DNA of 64,000 nt, taken from assembly GCF_007991495.1 (NCBI RefSeq), contig NZ_BJYL01000016.1, positions 107,648 through 171,647 of the forward strand, read 5' to 3'. The notes under the pieces are model-generated. The model worked only from the letters and a program-made list of their open reading frames with translations. It was not told the DNA's origin and did not search any database. Shown piece after piece: positions 1 to 8,064 of the stretch (positions are counted from its first letter, which is position 1; the number at the start of each line of letters is the position of its first letter). The position numbers and the translations under genes are program-made. The stretch comes from Sporosarcina luteola (GTDB taxonomy: Bacteria > Bacillota > Bacilli > Bacillales_A > Planococcaceae).

Positions 1-211
1 TGTATACTATGCAAGGAACCGCTTTCTCTCTTCTAGAAATGGTCTTTGCCCACCATTCGGCTTTCTCCCTGTCATCCAAAAAGAAATAGATTCCGTTGCC
101 TAACCAGTGATTCTTCCTTTGATTATAAACGAACTTTCTGTCTTCATAGATATCTTCAAATCTGTTGGTAGTTGTGCCATGAAAGCAGTGAAACGACCGA
201 TTGTAATGCAT
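1..211 (-). CDS. Partial gene: N-terminus of a possible ADP-ribosyltransferase-fold protein
   Basis: The first 70 residues are visible; the rest runs off the left edge of the window. ATG at 211 is preceded by GGAGG with a spacing of about 10. Visible motifs are FHGTTT (residues 10-15), HWLGNGIYFF (35-44) and AEWWAK (51-56). A HGT near the N-terminus, a G-x-G-(I/F)-Y strand and a following A..WA helix is the pattern of ADP-ribosyltransferase-like folds (PARP, Tpt1 and DUF3990-type proteins); this is inference from motif spacing only. It lies on the strand of the flagellar operon, 124 bp past yviE, where B. subtilis has fliW-csrA-hag. An unrelated uncharacterised family is possible. Confidence 0.6.
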   Translation of the reverse strand, partial: MHYNRSFHCFHGTTTNRFEDIYEDRKFVYNQRKNHWLGNGIYFFLDDREKAEWWAKTISRREKAVPCIVY

Positions 212-334
212 TATGTATGAACCTCCATAACGGTCTAGTTGTATAACCGATAGCCAAAGTAGTATATGAGTATCATACCAGATTATGAATCATTATGTTC
301 AGAAAACGGGTGTTTTTCACCTGTACGCTCCCTT

Positions 335-889
335 TTATATTCTCCAATCAATCTGTACAGATGGATATTGCTCCATCATACCTGTCACTTTACCTTGCGT
401 ATAGGTATGAATTGGCTTGTTAATTTGCACGTTCAGGACAGGTTTTTGTGGTGTTGCATTGATGTTGAGTGAGCCTGGTTGGAACGACATTTGGATTTTG
501 GTTCGTTCTGCTACAAATCGGATGCCGAGTGATTTTGGCGGTGGATAGGCGTTTTGCTTGGATATTTCGATGATCGGGTTGCCGCCGTTTTCGATTTCCA
601 TGAGTTGCTGGCCTTCTTGAGCTCTGCGTGCGATGCCTTGCATGAGTTGCTGCATGCCGTATTGCGCGTTTTCGTCCCCTCTTCGGAGTGGCCCTTTCAA
701 GTCGATGTCTGCGCGCACTTCGGTTGAGTCGAGGGATAATTGTGAACGAGTCGTTGACATTTCTAAAATGGCAGCAGGTTGTTCTTGGTGAATGGTCGCT
801 TTTGGCTGCTCAATTTCTTGGATCGGTTTGTCGATTTGAAGGCCAAGAATGCCGGATGTTGTTTGAATTAGAAGTTGTGGGATATTCAT
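335..889 (-). CDS. yviE: YviE-like protein of the late flagellar operon (DUF6470)
   Basis: A protein of 184 residues starting MNIPQLLIQTTSGILGLQ, with a repeated 'kP.q.i.qp' style N-terminal part typical of YviE, which follows flgL in B. subtilis. Its biochemical role is unknown; membership rests on sequence style and its place directly after flgL. I prefer ATG at 889, with AAAGGTG about 6 bp upstream, over the in-frame GTG at 898, which overlaps that ribosome-binding site. It is the last recognisable member of the flgM-flgN-flgK-flgL operon here; fliW and csrA do not follow. Confidence 0.85.
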   Translation of the reverse strand: MNIPQLLIQTTSGILGLQIDKPIQEIEQPKATIHQEQPAAILEMSTTRSQLSLDSTEVRADIDLKGPLRRGDENAQYGMQQLMQGIARRAQEGQQLMEIENGGNPIIEISKQNAYPPPKSLGIRFVAERTKIQMSFQPGSLNINATPQKPVLNVQINKPIHTYTQGKVTGMMEQYPSVQIDWRI

Positions 890-942
890 TCGCTTCACCT
901 TTTAGAAAAGCGTTTGGTATAGGACCAAACGCTTTGAGTTTA

Positions 943-1830
943 TTATCTTAAGAAATCTACTAGAGATGGTTGTATGATCCTTGCGCCGACGGATAGGGCT
1001 GCACGGTGGACCGATTCTTGTGTGATCATTTCCGTGATGACTTTTTCGTAGTCGATGTCTTCGTTTTCGGACATCTGTTTTTTCGAAATGACTTCTTGGC
1101 TGTCGAGACGGTTTTCCATCATTTCAGCGCGGTTTTGTCGAGCGCCGATGTCTGCGCGCTCTTCTAGGACTAGATTTTGCTTGGTGTCTATTTCCGCTAA
1201 AAATCCACCTATCGTTTCCCCAGTAACTTTATTATCTTTGACATCTGTAATAATTTTACTCATCATGTCATCTATAGCACTAAATAGATCATGGCCTTTT
1301 GTATTCACTACAAGTTCGACGCCATCGAAAACCTCAATGGAAACGTCTTTTTTAATACCTGTATTGTCATTCTCATCCGTCAAAACACCGTCTTTATAGA
1401 GCGGCGAACCAGTATTCGTTCCTGAGAATAGATATTTGTCACCGACTTTTGTGTTAGCCAAGTCCTGTATTTGTTTTTGGAGCTGTTCGATTTCTTTAAG
1501 GATTTTCTCCCTATCCTCTTGCGTCTTCGTGTCATTCGCAGCATCTGTCGTAAGTTCTTGAAGGCGTTTTAACGCTTCTCCCACGTGGTCCAGTGCATCG
1601 TCTGACGTGTCTAACCAGTTGTGGACTTCTCCAAGGTTACGCTTGTATTGGTCCACTTTGTCAACTTGCATGCGGTAGGCCATGCCCTTCATCGCGACGA
1701 CCGGGTCGTCAGAAGGACGGTTCACTTTGCTTCCTGTCACTAACTGGTCCTGTAGCTTGCCCATTTTATTGTAGCTAGTCGATAAATTTCGAAGCATATT
1801 GTTTGAAAGCATAGATTGTGTAACACGCAT
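943..1830 (-). CDS. flgL: Flagellar hook-associated protein 3 (hook-filament junction)
   Basis: A 295-residue flagellin-like protein. The N-terminus MRVTQSMLSNNMLRNL, the coiled-coil segment with GSKVNRPSDDPVVAM and the C-terminal heptad region ending in VDFLR match FlgL. FlgL forms the second junction ring between hook and filament and is exported by the flagellar type III system. ATG at 1830 has GGAGG upstream. The gene follows flgK by 18 bp in the same transcription unit. No anomalies seen. Confidence 0.97.
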   Translation of the reverse strand: MRVTQSMLSNNMLRNLSTSYNKMGKLQDQLVTGSKVNRPSDDPVVAMKGMAYRMQVDKVDQYKRNLGEVHNWLDTSDDALDHVGEALKRLQELTTDAANDTKTQEDREKILKEIEQLQKQIQDLANTKVGDKYLFSGTNTGSPLYKDGVLTDENDNTGIKKDVSIEVFDGVELVVNTKGHDLFSAIDDMMSKIITDVKDNKVTGETIGGFLAEIDTKQNLVLEERADIGARQNRAEMMENRLDSQEVISKKQMSENEDIDYEKVITEMITQESVHRAALSVGARIIQPSLVDFLR

Positions 1831-1848
1831 TTAATTTCTTCCTCCCTA

Positions 1849-3366
1849 TTATCTGCCGCCAACGCCCATCCCATTGATGATTTTATCCAACGTTTCATCA
1901 ATGACGGTAATCATTCTTGCGGATGCGTTGTAAGCTTGCTGGAACTGAATCATGTTTGTCATTTCTTCATCCAATGAAACCGAGCTGATGGAAGCACGGC
2001 GGTGTTCGACGGCTCCTAGTAGAGTTGCTGTGTTAAATGCTAGTTTTTCAGCTTGTTGCCCGTCGACGCCTAGTTGGCCGATGATACCTTGGAAGTATGA
2101 CTGGACAGTAGCACCGTCAATAAGTTCTGTGAATTGCATTCCCGCTAGTTTTTTGGCTATATTTCCGTTACCTTCTTCTTTCCCGTTTTTTGAATCAGAA
2201 GCTGCAACAAGTGATGGATCTTTTTCAAAGTCTGCATTTATAGTAATTTTACCCGCTGTCAATTCATTATCTTTAAAAACAAAGAAATCATCCCGGCCTG
2301 GATCTCCGTTCAAATCACTGCCGCTCCCATGAATTTCGTTAAATTTATTTGCAAATGCCAAAGCCATTTCATCCAACTTAGCAAGCATGTCCGGATAAAG
2401 TCCCTCGGGCCCATTTGCACCTTCAACCCCATATGAATTCATAAGTGATTTCAATTTACCAACATCTAACAATTCATCATGTGGAATAGTTTGCGTTCCA
2501 CCGCCAGGTAGTTCGACAGATAATCCCTCAACACCGTTTTTCGGGTTAAGCGTAGAAGGATTTGTTGTAAGTTTAGCAAATTGATTTCCGTTAACTAAAG
2601 ACACAGTGGCGCCATTTTTCATTTTTAACGATACTGTCACAGACCCTTCTGCAATATGTAATGCACGTCCGCCCGAAGGTTCATAGTTAAGCTCTATTGG
2701 TAAGTATTGTGAAAGTTGATCTAATAGTACGTCACGTGAATCATATAAGTCGTTCGGTAAGTAGCCGTTCGGCTCGACTTCGGAGATTTGGCGGTTTAAT
2801 TCCCCAATTTGCTGTAAGAGTGAATTAATATCTTTTGTGCCGACTTCTTGTTCTTTGCCGATATTATTTTGAATTTCCGTTAAGGAATTGTACATATAGT
2901 TAAATGAATCAGCGACTGCCTGTCCACGTTGGATGACAACTTTACGTGCACCGCCGTTATCTGGGTTAACCGCAAGGTCATTTAAAGACTGCCAGAACAC
3001 ACTTAGTGATTTTTGCATTCCGTAATTGGATGGTTCATTCAATATGTCTTCCATCTGTGAGATGGATTTCGATCTCGATTCCCAATACCCAAGCTTATTC
3101 GATTCCTGTCTATATTGCTGGTCGACGAACGAGTCGCGGATCCGTTGAATTGAACCTGCTTCGACACCTGTTCCAAGGAATCCAGGCATCGTCGGCGTGT
3201 TAAGACCGACGCCAGGGAATCCTGCTGTTGCTTGCATATTAACACGTTGCCGCGAGTAGCCAAGTGTGTTGGCGTTACTGATGTTGTGTCCAGTTGTATA
3301 GAGCGCGGATTGTTGGGTGTAGAGTCCGCGTTTGTTTGTTTCGAGTCCCATGAATGTGGAGCGCAT
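1849..3366 (-). CDS. flgK: Flagellar hook-associated protein 1
   Basis: A 505-residue protein with the N-terminal FlgK signature (TFMGLETNKRGLYTQQSAL, then NISNANTLGYSRQRV) and a C-terminal D0 helix (EEMTNMIQFQQAYNASARM). It forms the first hook-filament junction ring, distal to the hook, and is secreted by the flagellar export gate with FlgN as chaperone. TAAGGAGG precedes ATG at 3366. It lies 11 bp from flgN and 18 bp from flgL, consistent with one operon. The length is usual for Bacillus FlgK. Confidence 0.97.
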   Translation of the reverse strand: MRSTFMGLETNKRGLYTQQSALYTTGHNISNANTLGYSRQRVNMQATAGFPGVGLNTPTMPGFLGTGVEAGSIQRIRDSFVDQQYRQESNKLGYWESRSKSISQMEDILNEPSNYGMQKSLSVFWQSLNDLAVNPDNGGARKVVIQRGQAVADSFNYMYNSLTEIQNNIGKEQEVGTKDINSLLQQIGELNRQISEVEPNGYLPNDLYDSRDVLLDQLSQYLPIELNYEPSGGRALHIAEGSVTVSLKMKNGATVSLVNGNQFAKLTTNPSTLNPKNGVEGLSVELPGGGTQTIPHDELLDVGKLKSLMNSYGVEGANGPEGLYPDMLAKLDEMALAFANKFNEIHGSGSDLNGDPGRDDFFVFKDNELTAGKITINADFEKDPSLVAASDSKNGKEEGNGNIAKKLAGMQFTELIDGATVQSYFQGIIGQLGVDGQQAEKLAFNTATLLGAVEHRRASISSVSLDEEMTNMIQFQQAYNASARMITVIDETLDKIINGMGVGGR

Positions 3367-3377
3367 GTTGTTCCTCC

Positions 3378-3875
3378 TTAGGCTTGTGAGTCGAAATTCG
3401 GTATGTCCTTCGTCTCTTTTCTGCCGGTGATTTCAGTTTTTGAGTAAGTGGCCGATTCCGGACGTGGGCGGACCATGTCCAGCGACAGATTCACGAATTG
3501 AAGGGATTGGTAGGTCAGTTTTTGGTTTAGGTCGTTTTGCCATTTCAATTCATGAATCGCATGCAGGAGACGGTCCTTCGCCTCCACAAGTTGTTTGTTG
3601 TCCGGTTCGGGAGCTGCTTCGATCAGATTGGCGATTGTCGGGTTCATCGGTACAGGACGTCCTTGTCCTTTGAGGTATGCGATAACCGCTTTTTGCCGGT
3701 CTTTGTCCATTTGGACGATGGCGGCAAGGTGAGCCTGCTCGTCTTTTAGCAGCTGGTCAATGCCGTTCATGTCGCCATTTTTAATGAGTGCCGTTTTTTC
3801 GTTTGCGATGCGCAGCAGGCTCTTATGCAGTTTTTCCAAGTTGTCGAGTATGGAAAGAATTGTTTCGATGGACAT
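3378..3875 (-). CDS. flgN: FlgN/YvyG family export chaperone for FlgK and FlgL
   Basis: A 165-residue, largely helical protein (two long amphipathic segments around residues 5-70 and 90-135), as expected for FlgN (YvyG in B. subtilis), the cytosolic chaperone that delivers FlgK and FlgL to the export apparatus. The start at ATG 3875 has GGGG nearby. The position between flgM and flgK is the main support, since FlgN sequences diverge quickly. The C-terminal tail after residue 140 is polar and probably disordered. Confidence 0.9.
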   Translation of the reverse strand: MSIETILSILDNLEKLHKSLLRIANEKTALIKNGDMNGIDQLLKDEQAHLAAIVQMDKDRQKAVIAYLKGQGRPVPMNPTIANLIEAAPEPDNKQLVEAKDRLLHAIHELKWQNDLNQKLTYQSLQFVNLSLDMVRPRPESATYSKTEITGRKETKDIPNFDSQA

Positions 3876-3899
3876 AGGGATCCCCTGCTTTCATCTTCG

Positions 3900-4163
3900 T
3901 TAGTTTTTATAGTACTTGATCAAGCTAGCAGCGAGTTTTTCCGGTTCTACTTTATAAGTACCGGCTTCGACTTGCGCTTTCAGCTGTTGTACGCGTTCGT
4001 TACGTTCAAGCGTCACTGGTGATGTTTCGGAAAGTTGCTTCGCCTGCTGTGAAATTTCAAGTTTGTCTGTTTTGACTTTAGGCTGTTCTTTCGCTTGTTC
4101 CGCTTTCAGTTGGTTTGTTCGGTACGGGTTGACTGGCGGGATGTTAATTTTATTTATTTTCAT
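3900..4163 (-). CDS. flgM: Anti-sigma-28 factor FlgM
   Basis: An 87-residue protein starting MKINKINIPPVNPYR, with a flexible basic N-terminal half and the C-terminal SigmaD-binding region (KLEISQQAKQL ... RVQQLKAQVEAGTYKVEPEKLAASLI) typical of FlgM. It sequesters SigmaD until the hook is complete and is then exported. I chose ATG at 4163, which has AAAGGAG 7 bp upstream; a longer in-frame version to 4193 lacks such a site. It is the first gene behind the SigmaD promoter at 4202-4228, so it is probably autoregulated through SigmaD. Confidence 0.95.
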   Translation of the reverse strand: MKINKINIPPVNPYRTNQLKAEQAKEQPKVKTDKLEISQQAKQLSETSPVTLERNERVQQLKAQVEAGTYKVEPEKLAASLIKYYKN

Positions 4164-4201
4164 CGTCTCGCTCCTTTCGGTTGATGATGCCATTACTTTA
4201 T

Positions 4202-4228
4202 ATTTCGGCAGATTTGTGACAAGGTTTA
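4202..4228 (-). promoter_or_regulatory. SigmaD promoter of the flgM-flgN-flgK-flgL-yviE operon
   Basis: Read on the minus strand: TAAA (4228-4225), exactly 15 bp, then GCCGAAAT (4209-4202). The SigmaD consensus is TAAA-N15-GCCGATAT, so the -35 and spacing are perfect and the -10 has one mismatch. It lies about 40 bp before the flgM ATG. Confidence 0.85.
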
Positions 4229-4304
4229 GGGTCTTTTGTAGGAAAACATGGATTGTGCTTTTTGCAGGGGGAGTCCTGTCTATATTATTTCCTTAAAAGG
4301 GAAG

Positions 4305-4332
4305 AAAAAACCGACGTTGGATGTCGGTTTTT
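4305..4332. terminator. Intrinsic terminator between yvyF and the flgM promoter
   Basis: AAAACCGAC, a 7-nt loop, GTCGGTTTT, with A and T tracts on both sides, so it can act on either strand. It probably ends the comFA-comFC-yvyF transcript before the SigmaD operon. Confidence 0.8.
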
Positions 4333-4335
4333 GGA

Positions 4336-4424
4336 TTATGCGTGATTTTGCTGATATATGCGTGTTCGCACAGATTTATGCTTATCTGGCCGTAGTTATG
4401 CTTGATTCTTAGGGTTTATGCGTT
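4336..4424. repeat. Array A: five phased 20-bp units, core TTATGC(G/T)T
   Basis: The word TATG recurs at 4337, 4357, 4377, 4397 and 4417, exactly 20 bp apart. Each is followed by C(G/T)T and about 13 bases that differ between units. It begins directly after the yvyF stop codon on that gene's strand and ends at the terminator. It is not coding. It belongs with the other phased arrays of this window. Confidence 0.85.
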
Positions 4425-4433
4425 TTTAGACGA

Positions 4434-4850
4434 CTATTTCTTTTTTCGATCAGCCAAGTACGTTCCAGTATCGCTTTTCGTTACAGCTTCGCGAAATTCT
4501 TGGGCGGCTTCGAATTGACGTAGTCCGCTTTTGAGGTCGTCTGTGCAGCTAATGCAAAGCTTCCCTTGCGTCGTTAGCTTGCCGCAGTTGTCGCATGGGT
4601 AGCCGAGGTTCGGGAACAGTGCTGGCTGTAGGCGGCCTTTTCTCACCCATTTATGAAGCAATGTTTCAGTGACGCCCGTTACTTCGACGATTCTTTCGAT
4701 TGTCGCGGCACGGTTTTCACGTCTTCTTAGGAAACGATATACTTCCTCGTACATTTCTTCTTCTCCGCGTGCGCATTTGGCGCATACTTCGCGGATGCCT
4801 GTGTAATTGAAAAAGTCCCCGCATGTGGGGCAATTTTTTAGTTCTGCCAT
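4434..4850 (-). CDS. yvyF: YvyF family flagellar-operon zinc-finger protein
   Basis: A 138-residue protein with two cysteine knuckles: CPTCGDFF...CAKC in the N-terminal 25 residues and CDNCGKL...CISC near residues 85-103. Between them lies a MerR/HTH-like segment (TIERIVEVTGVTETLLHKWVRKGRL). This is the layout of YvyF, found between comFC and flgM in B. subtilis; its function is not established. GGAGG precedes ATG at 4850, 12 bp after comFC. Probable co-transcription with comFA-comFC. Confidence 0.93.
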   Translation of the reverse strand: MAELKNCPTCGDFFNYTGIREVCAKCARGEEEMYEEVYRFLRRRENRAATIERIVEVTGVTETLLHKWVRKGRLQPALFPNLGYPCDNCGKLTTQGKLCISCTDDLKSGLRQFEAAQEFREAVTKSDTGTYLADRKKK

Positions 4851-4862
4851 GTTGGCTTCCTC

Positions 4863-5474
4863 CTATCGTTCTGCACGGATGAGCGTAACTGCCTTCACTC
4901 GTTCGGCGCCTGCTTCCTTCAAGGCGGATGCGGCGTGCCGGAGTGTCGTGCCTGTTGTGAAAATGTCATCGACGAGTATGTATGTCGTTTTTCGGATGAT
5001 GCTTTCGGGTTTTATTGTGAATAAAGGGCGCATCGCTAGGCGTTCTTCCTTTGTTTTCTCCCCCATTACTTCGGTGTTCGTTTTTTCAAGCAAGTCTTCG
5101 AATGGGATCTTTGCCGCTTTCAACAATTCATCGATATGCGCAAAGGTCCGCTCGATTTTCTTTGCTGGATGCATTGGGATCGGAACGATGATTGCGTCTT
5201 TCCGTTTCAGTTCGCTCCGTAATTCATTCGCAAATATTCCCGCGAGCGCGACGTCTTGCAGAAATTTGTATTGGTGCAGATATTCGCGCATCGATTCGTT
5301 GTATGTGTAAATGGAAGTGACATGATCGATGATGTCACCTTCTTCTTTTATGTCGACACGTTCGAACGTTTTTGAACAGCTTTCGCAAATTAAAGTTGTT
5401 TTTTCGATGGCAATTAATGACTGCCATGTTGGATTGGAAGCAAGCTGCTGTTCACAGAGCAAGCACTGTTTCAT
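4863..5474 (-). CDS. comFC: ComFC, phosphoribosyltransferase-like competence protein
   Basis: A 203-residue protein with an N-terminal zinc motif (CLLCEQQL ... CESCSKTF) followed by a type I phosphoribosyltransferase fold with the PRPP loop ILVDDIFTTGTTLRHAA near residues 165-181. ComFC acts with ComFA in uptake of transforming DNA. Its ATG overlaps the comFA stop codon (ATGA), which suggests translational coupling. comFB, which lies between comFA and comFC in B. subtilis, is absent here and found instead at 11646-11930. Confidence 0.96.
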   Translation of the reverse strand: MKQCLLCEQQLASNPTWQSLIAIEKTTLICESCSKTFERVDIKEEGDIIDHVTSIYTYNESMREYLHQYKFLQDVALAGIFANELRSELKRKDAIIVPIPMHPAKKIERTFAHIDELLKAAKIPFEDLLEKTNTEVMGEKTKEERLAMRPLFTIKPESIIRKTTYILVDDIFTTGTTLRHAASALKEAGAERVKAVTLIRAER

Positions 5475-6850
5475 GCATGGACGCCCCCTTTATTCAACTT
5501 TTGAATTTCAGCTTTCGCCTCATCCATTGCGTACGTGACGCCGTTATGAAAGAGGGTGAAATCGCCTGTCGGGTAATCGACGGAACGCCCGACCCGGCCG
5601 CCGATCTGGATGAGGGCGCCTTTGTCGAAGATTTGCTGTTCGGCGCCGACGACTGCGACTTGGACGTTTTGGATTGTAATGCCCCGTTCTAGAATTGTTG
5701 TTGTGAGCAGCCCGGGAAGTTCTTTATTGCGCAGCGCTTGGACATGCTCTTTGCGATCTGGATGCGACGCATGGACAGAGCGGATGCGTGGATCGAGCAG
5801 TTGGAATAAAGGCTCCGCTTCCTCCATTAAACCGATGTGATGGAAGAAGATGAGGAAAGGTTCTTTTCGTGCAAGTCGTTCTTTTGTCCATTTTAAAAGT
5901 TTTTCAGGTAGTTTTCCTTTTCTAATTTGCTTTTCATAGTTCCATAGCGGTTCATAAGACGGTTCAGGCAGTGGGTAGCCATGGTAGCGGCGGTTGATGA
6001 TTGAGACGAAGCCTGTCCGTTTTATTGTTGTGAGCAGTTGATCCGACGGGGTTGCGGTGACGTAATGGACGGGCGCACCCGGTTTCACCGCTTTTTGGAC
6101 GGCTCGTTGTAATGTCTCGTCCGCTTTATACGGGAATGCGTCTGCTTCGTCGACATAGACGGCATCAAATGCGTGCCGGAATCGGTACAGCTGATGGGTT
6201 GTGGCTAGGATAAGCTGGGACGCTTCCATCGTCGGCTGCGCGCCTCCGTATAGCGATTCGACTTTTGTTTCCGGGAATGCAGCTTTCAGGCGCGGTTCAA
6301 GTTCAAGTATGACGTCGACGCGTGGGGCTGCAACGCAGACGCGTTTCCCTTCGGTTATTAGCTTATGTATTGGCGGGAAAAGGATTTCGGTTTTCCCGGA
6401 ACCGCAAACTGCATAGATGAGATGGGATTTTTGTTGTTCTTGGCTGTTGGTCAGTTCATCTGACGCTTTTTGCTGATGCGGTGTGAGTGTTCCTTGCCAG
6501 GCGAGGGTATGTTTTGTCGGGTATGTCGGTGGTTCGCCATTCCAAATAATGAGTTCAGTGCAGGACGAAACGCGCCCCATTTTTATGCATTGCCTGCAAT
6601 AGGAACATGGCCCTTCACATTTTGCGCAATGGAATGTTGTGAAGCGTGATGGGTCTTCGTTTTCACAACGGTTGCAGACGTGTCGCTTTTGCTTCATGAA
6701 AGCTGGAGTTGTTTCAATCCCTTTGATTGTTTGGATATGTCCTGCATCGATATGGGCGTCAATTTCTTCGCGCAGAAAAGGGGTGTGCAGGCGCAGCCAA
6801 ATGCGGCCGTTCAGGAAGTCCCTGATCGCCGGATTGAATGGTTTTGCCAT
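5471..6850 (-). CDS. comFA: ComFA, DEAD-box ATPase for DNA import
   Basis: A 459-residue SF2 helicase-like protein. The N-terminal zinc-binding cysteines (CNRCENED, CAKCEGPCSYCRQC) precede Walker A AVCGSGKTEILF (about 147-158), the DEAD variant VDEADAFPY, motif III VTATPS and motif VI IQIGGRVGRSVDY. ComFA energises transport of single-stranded DNA across the membrane in competent cells. ATG at 6850 has GGGGGTG upstream. It is the first gene of comFA-comFC-yvyF. No clear ComK box (AAAA-N5-TTTT) was seen in the 110 bp upstream. Confidence 0.97.
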   Translation of the reverse strand: MAKPFNPAIRDFLNGRIWLRLHTPFLREEIDAHIDAGHIQTIKGIETTPAFMKQKRHVCNRCENEDPSRFTTFHCAKCEGPCSYCRQCIKMGRVSSCTELIIWNGEPPTYPTKHTLAWQGTLTPHQQKASDELTNSQEQQKSHLIYAVCGSGKTEILFPPIHKLITEGKRVCVAAPRVDVILELEPRLKAAFPETKVESLYGGAQPTMEASQLILATTHQLYRFRHAFDAVYVDEADAFPYKADETLQRAVQKAVKPGAPVHYVTATPSDQLLTTIKRTGFVSIINRRYHGYPLPEPSYEPLWNYEKQIRKGKLPEKLLKWTKERLARKEPFLIFFHHIGLMEEAEPLFQLLDPRIRSVHASHPDRKEHVQALRNKELPGLLTTTILERGITIQNVQVAVVGAEQQIFDKGALIQIGGRVGRSVDYPTGDFTLFHNGVTYAMDEAKAEIQKLNKGGVHA

Positions 6851-6960
6851 GTATCACACCCCCAGTTTGTTTTTGGAAAATGCTATGGTCGCGGTGAAGC
6901 TGCTATTTACTAGATAAGAGATTGACGCGCTGAATGCCTTTGACAATATAGAGAAATGAT

Positions 6961-7147
6961 TGAGCCGGTTTGTGATTTATTGAGCCGTTCTTGAATTAAA
7001 TGAGCCGTTGGGCAATTAAATGAGCCGTTCTCGAATTAAACTAGCCGTTGCACGATTTAATGAGCCGTTCTTGAATTAAACGAGCCGTTGCGCGATTTAA
7101 TGAGCCGTTGTCCGATTAAATGAGCCGTTCTCGAATTAAATGAGCCC
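6961..7147. repeat. Array B: nine phased 20-bp units, core TGAGCCGTT
   Basis: Nine exact 20-bp units run from 6961 to 7140, followed by a partial tenth (TGAGCCC). Each unit is TGAGCCGTT plus an 11-base tail. The tails fall into two classes, one near CTTGAATTAAA and one near GCGCGATTTAA, which partly alternate. The array lies 12 bp past the degV-like stop codon (7159) and upstream of comFA. It is non-coding. Confidence 0.92.
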
Positions 7148-7158
7148 CCGCATCATGC

Positions 7159-7998
7159 TCACCGCTTCACCCATCCAAGCCCCATTGATCCTTCGCCTAG
7201 ATGCGTGCCGATGACTGGGCCGAAGTGGCTGATTGTGAAGTCGATGTCAGGTAGGCGTTCTGATAGTTCTTGCCGCCATGCTTCCGCTTCTTCTGGGCGG
7301 TTTGCATGGATGATTGCTGCTTCCAGTGGCAACTTTTCCGCGTCCTCCGCTAGCATGTCCGCGATTCGTTTCATCGCTTTTTTGCGTGTGCGGATCTTTT
7401 CGAATGGGACGATCACTTTATTGTGGAAATGAAGGATTGGCTTCACTTGGAGTAGGCCTCCAATCAATGCTTGTGCGCTCGACAATCTACCGCCGCGCTG
7501 CAAATGTGCGAGGTCGTCCGCCATGAAGTAGGCGCGCATCGTCTTTTTCATTTCATTGAGCTCTGCCATGATTTCGTCGGGCGTTGCACCCTCTTTTGCC
7601 ATTTTTGCGGCGCGGATGACGTAAAATCCTTGGATATAGCATGAAAGTTCCGAGTCGAAAGCGCGCACATCGATGCCTTCTGTCATTTCACCTGCTTGCA
7701 CTGCGCCGGCGTAAGTGCCGCTAATGCCGCTCGATAGATGAATGGAAATGATGGCTTCATGTTCTTCTTTCAACGATTTGAACAGTTCGACGAATTTACC
7801 GAGTGGCGGCTGGGATGTTTTTGGGAGTGGGCCTTCCCCACGCACTTTCTCGTAAAAATCATCCGTCGTCAAATCGACTTCCTCTTCATAGGCATGTCCA
7901 TCGATCGTCACTGTCAATGGAATGGTGTGGATATTCAACTCTTCCACTATGTCTGGCGGCAAATATGCCGTACTATCCGTTACAATTGCTGTTTTCAC
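7159..7998 (-). CDS. DegV family fatty-acid-binding protein (FakB-like)
   Basis: A 279-residue protein with the DegV fold: N-terminal TDSTAYLPPD, the TSQPPLGKF loop (about 60-68), SSGISGTYAGA, and GGRLSSAQALIGGLLQVKPIL with the C-terminal FGPVIGTHLGEGSMGLGW. DegV/FakB proteins bind a fatty acid and present it to the FakA kinase for phosphorylation. In B. subtilis the homolog (yviA) sits between degU and comFA; here it still precedes comFA but degU is 31 kb away. The start is GTG at 7998 with CAGGAG upstream. No partner fakA is in the window. Confidence 0.92.
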   Translation of the reverse strand: MKTAIVTDSTAYLPPDIVEELNIHTIPLTVTIDGHAYEEEVDLTTDDFYEKVRGEGPLPKTSQPPLGKFVELFKSLKEEHEAIISIHLSSGISGTYAGAVQAGEMTEGIDVRAFDSELSCYIQGFYVIRAAKMAKEGATPDEIMAELNEMKKTMRAYFMADDLAHLQRGGRLSSAQALIGGLLQVKPILHFHNKVIVPFEKIRTRKKAMKRIADMLAEDAEKLPLEAAIIHANRPEEAEAWRQELSERLPDIDFTISHFGPVIGTHLGEGSMGLGWVKR

Positions 7999-8064
7999 TA
8001 CTTATCAACTCCTGCCTTACATTCTACTTTATAAGCAGGTGAATTGAAAAGCCCGATGAGTTCA

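Noticed and set aside
6851..6960. ComK box upstream of comFA
   Set aside because: No AAAA-N5-TTTT pair with helical spacing was found; only scattered A and T runs.
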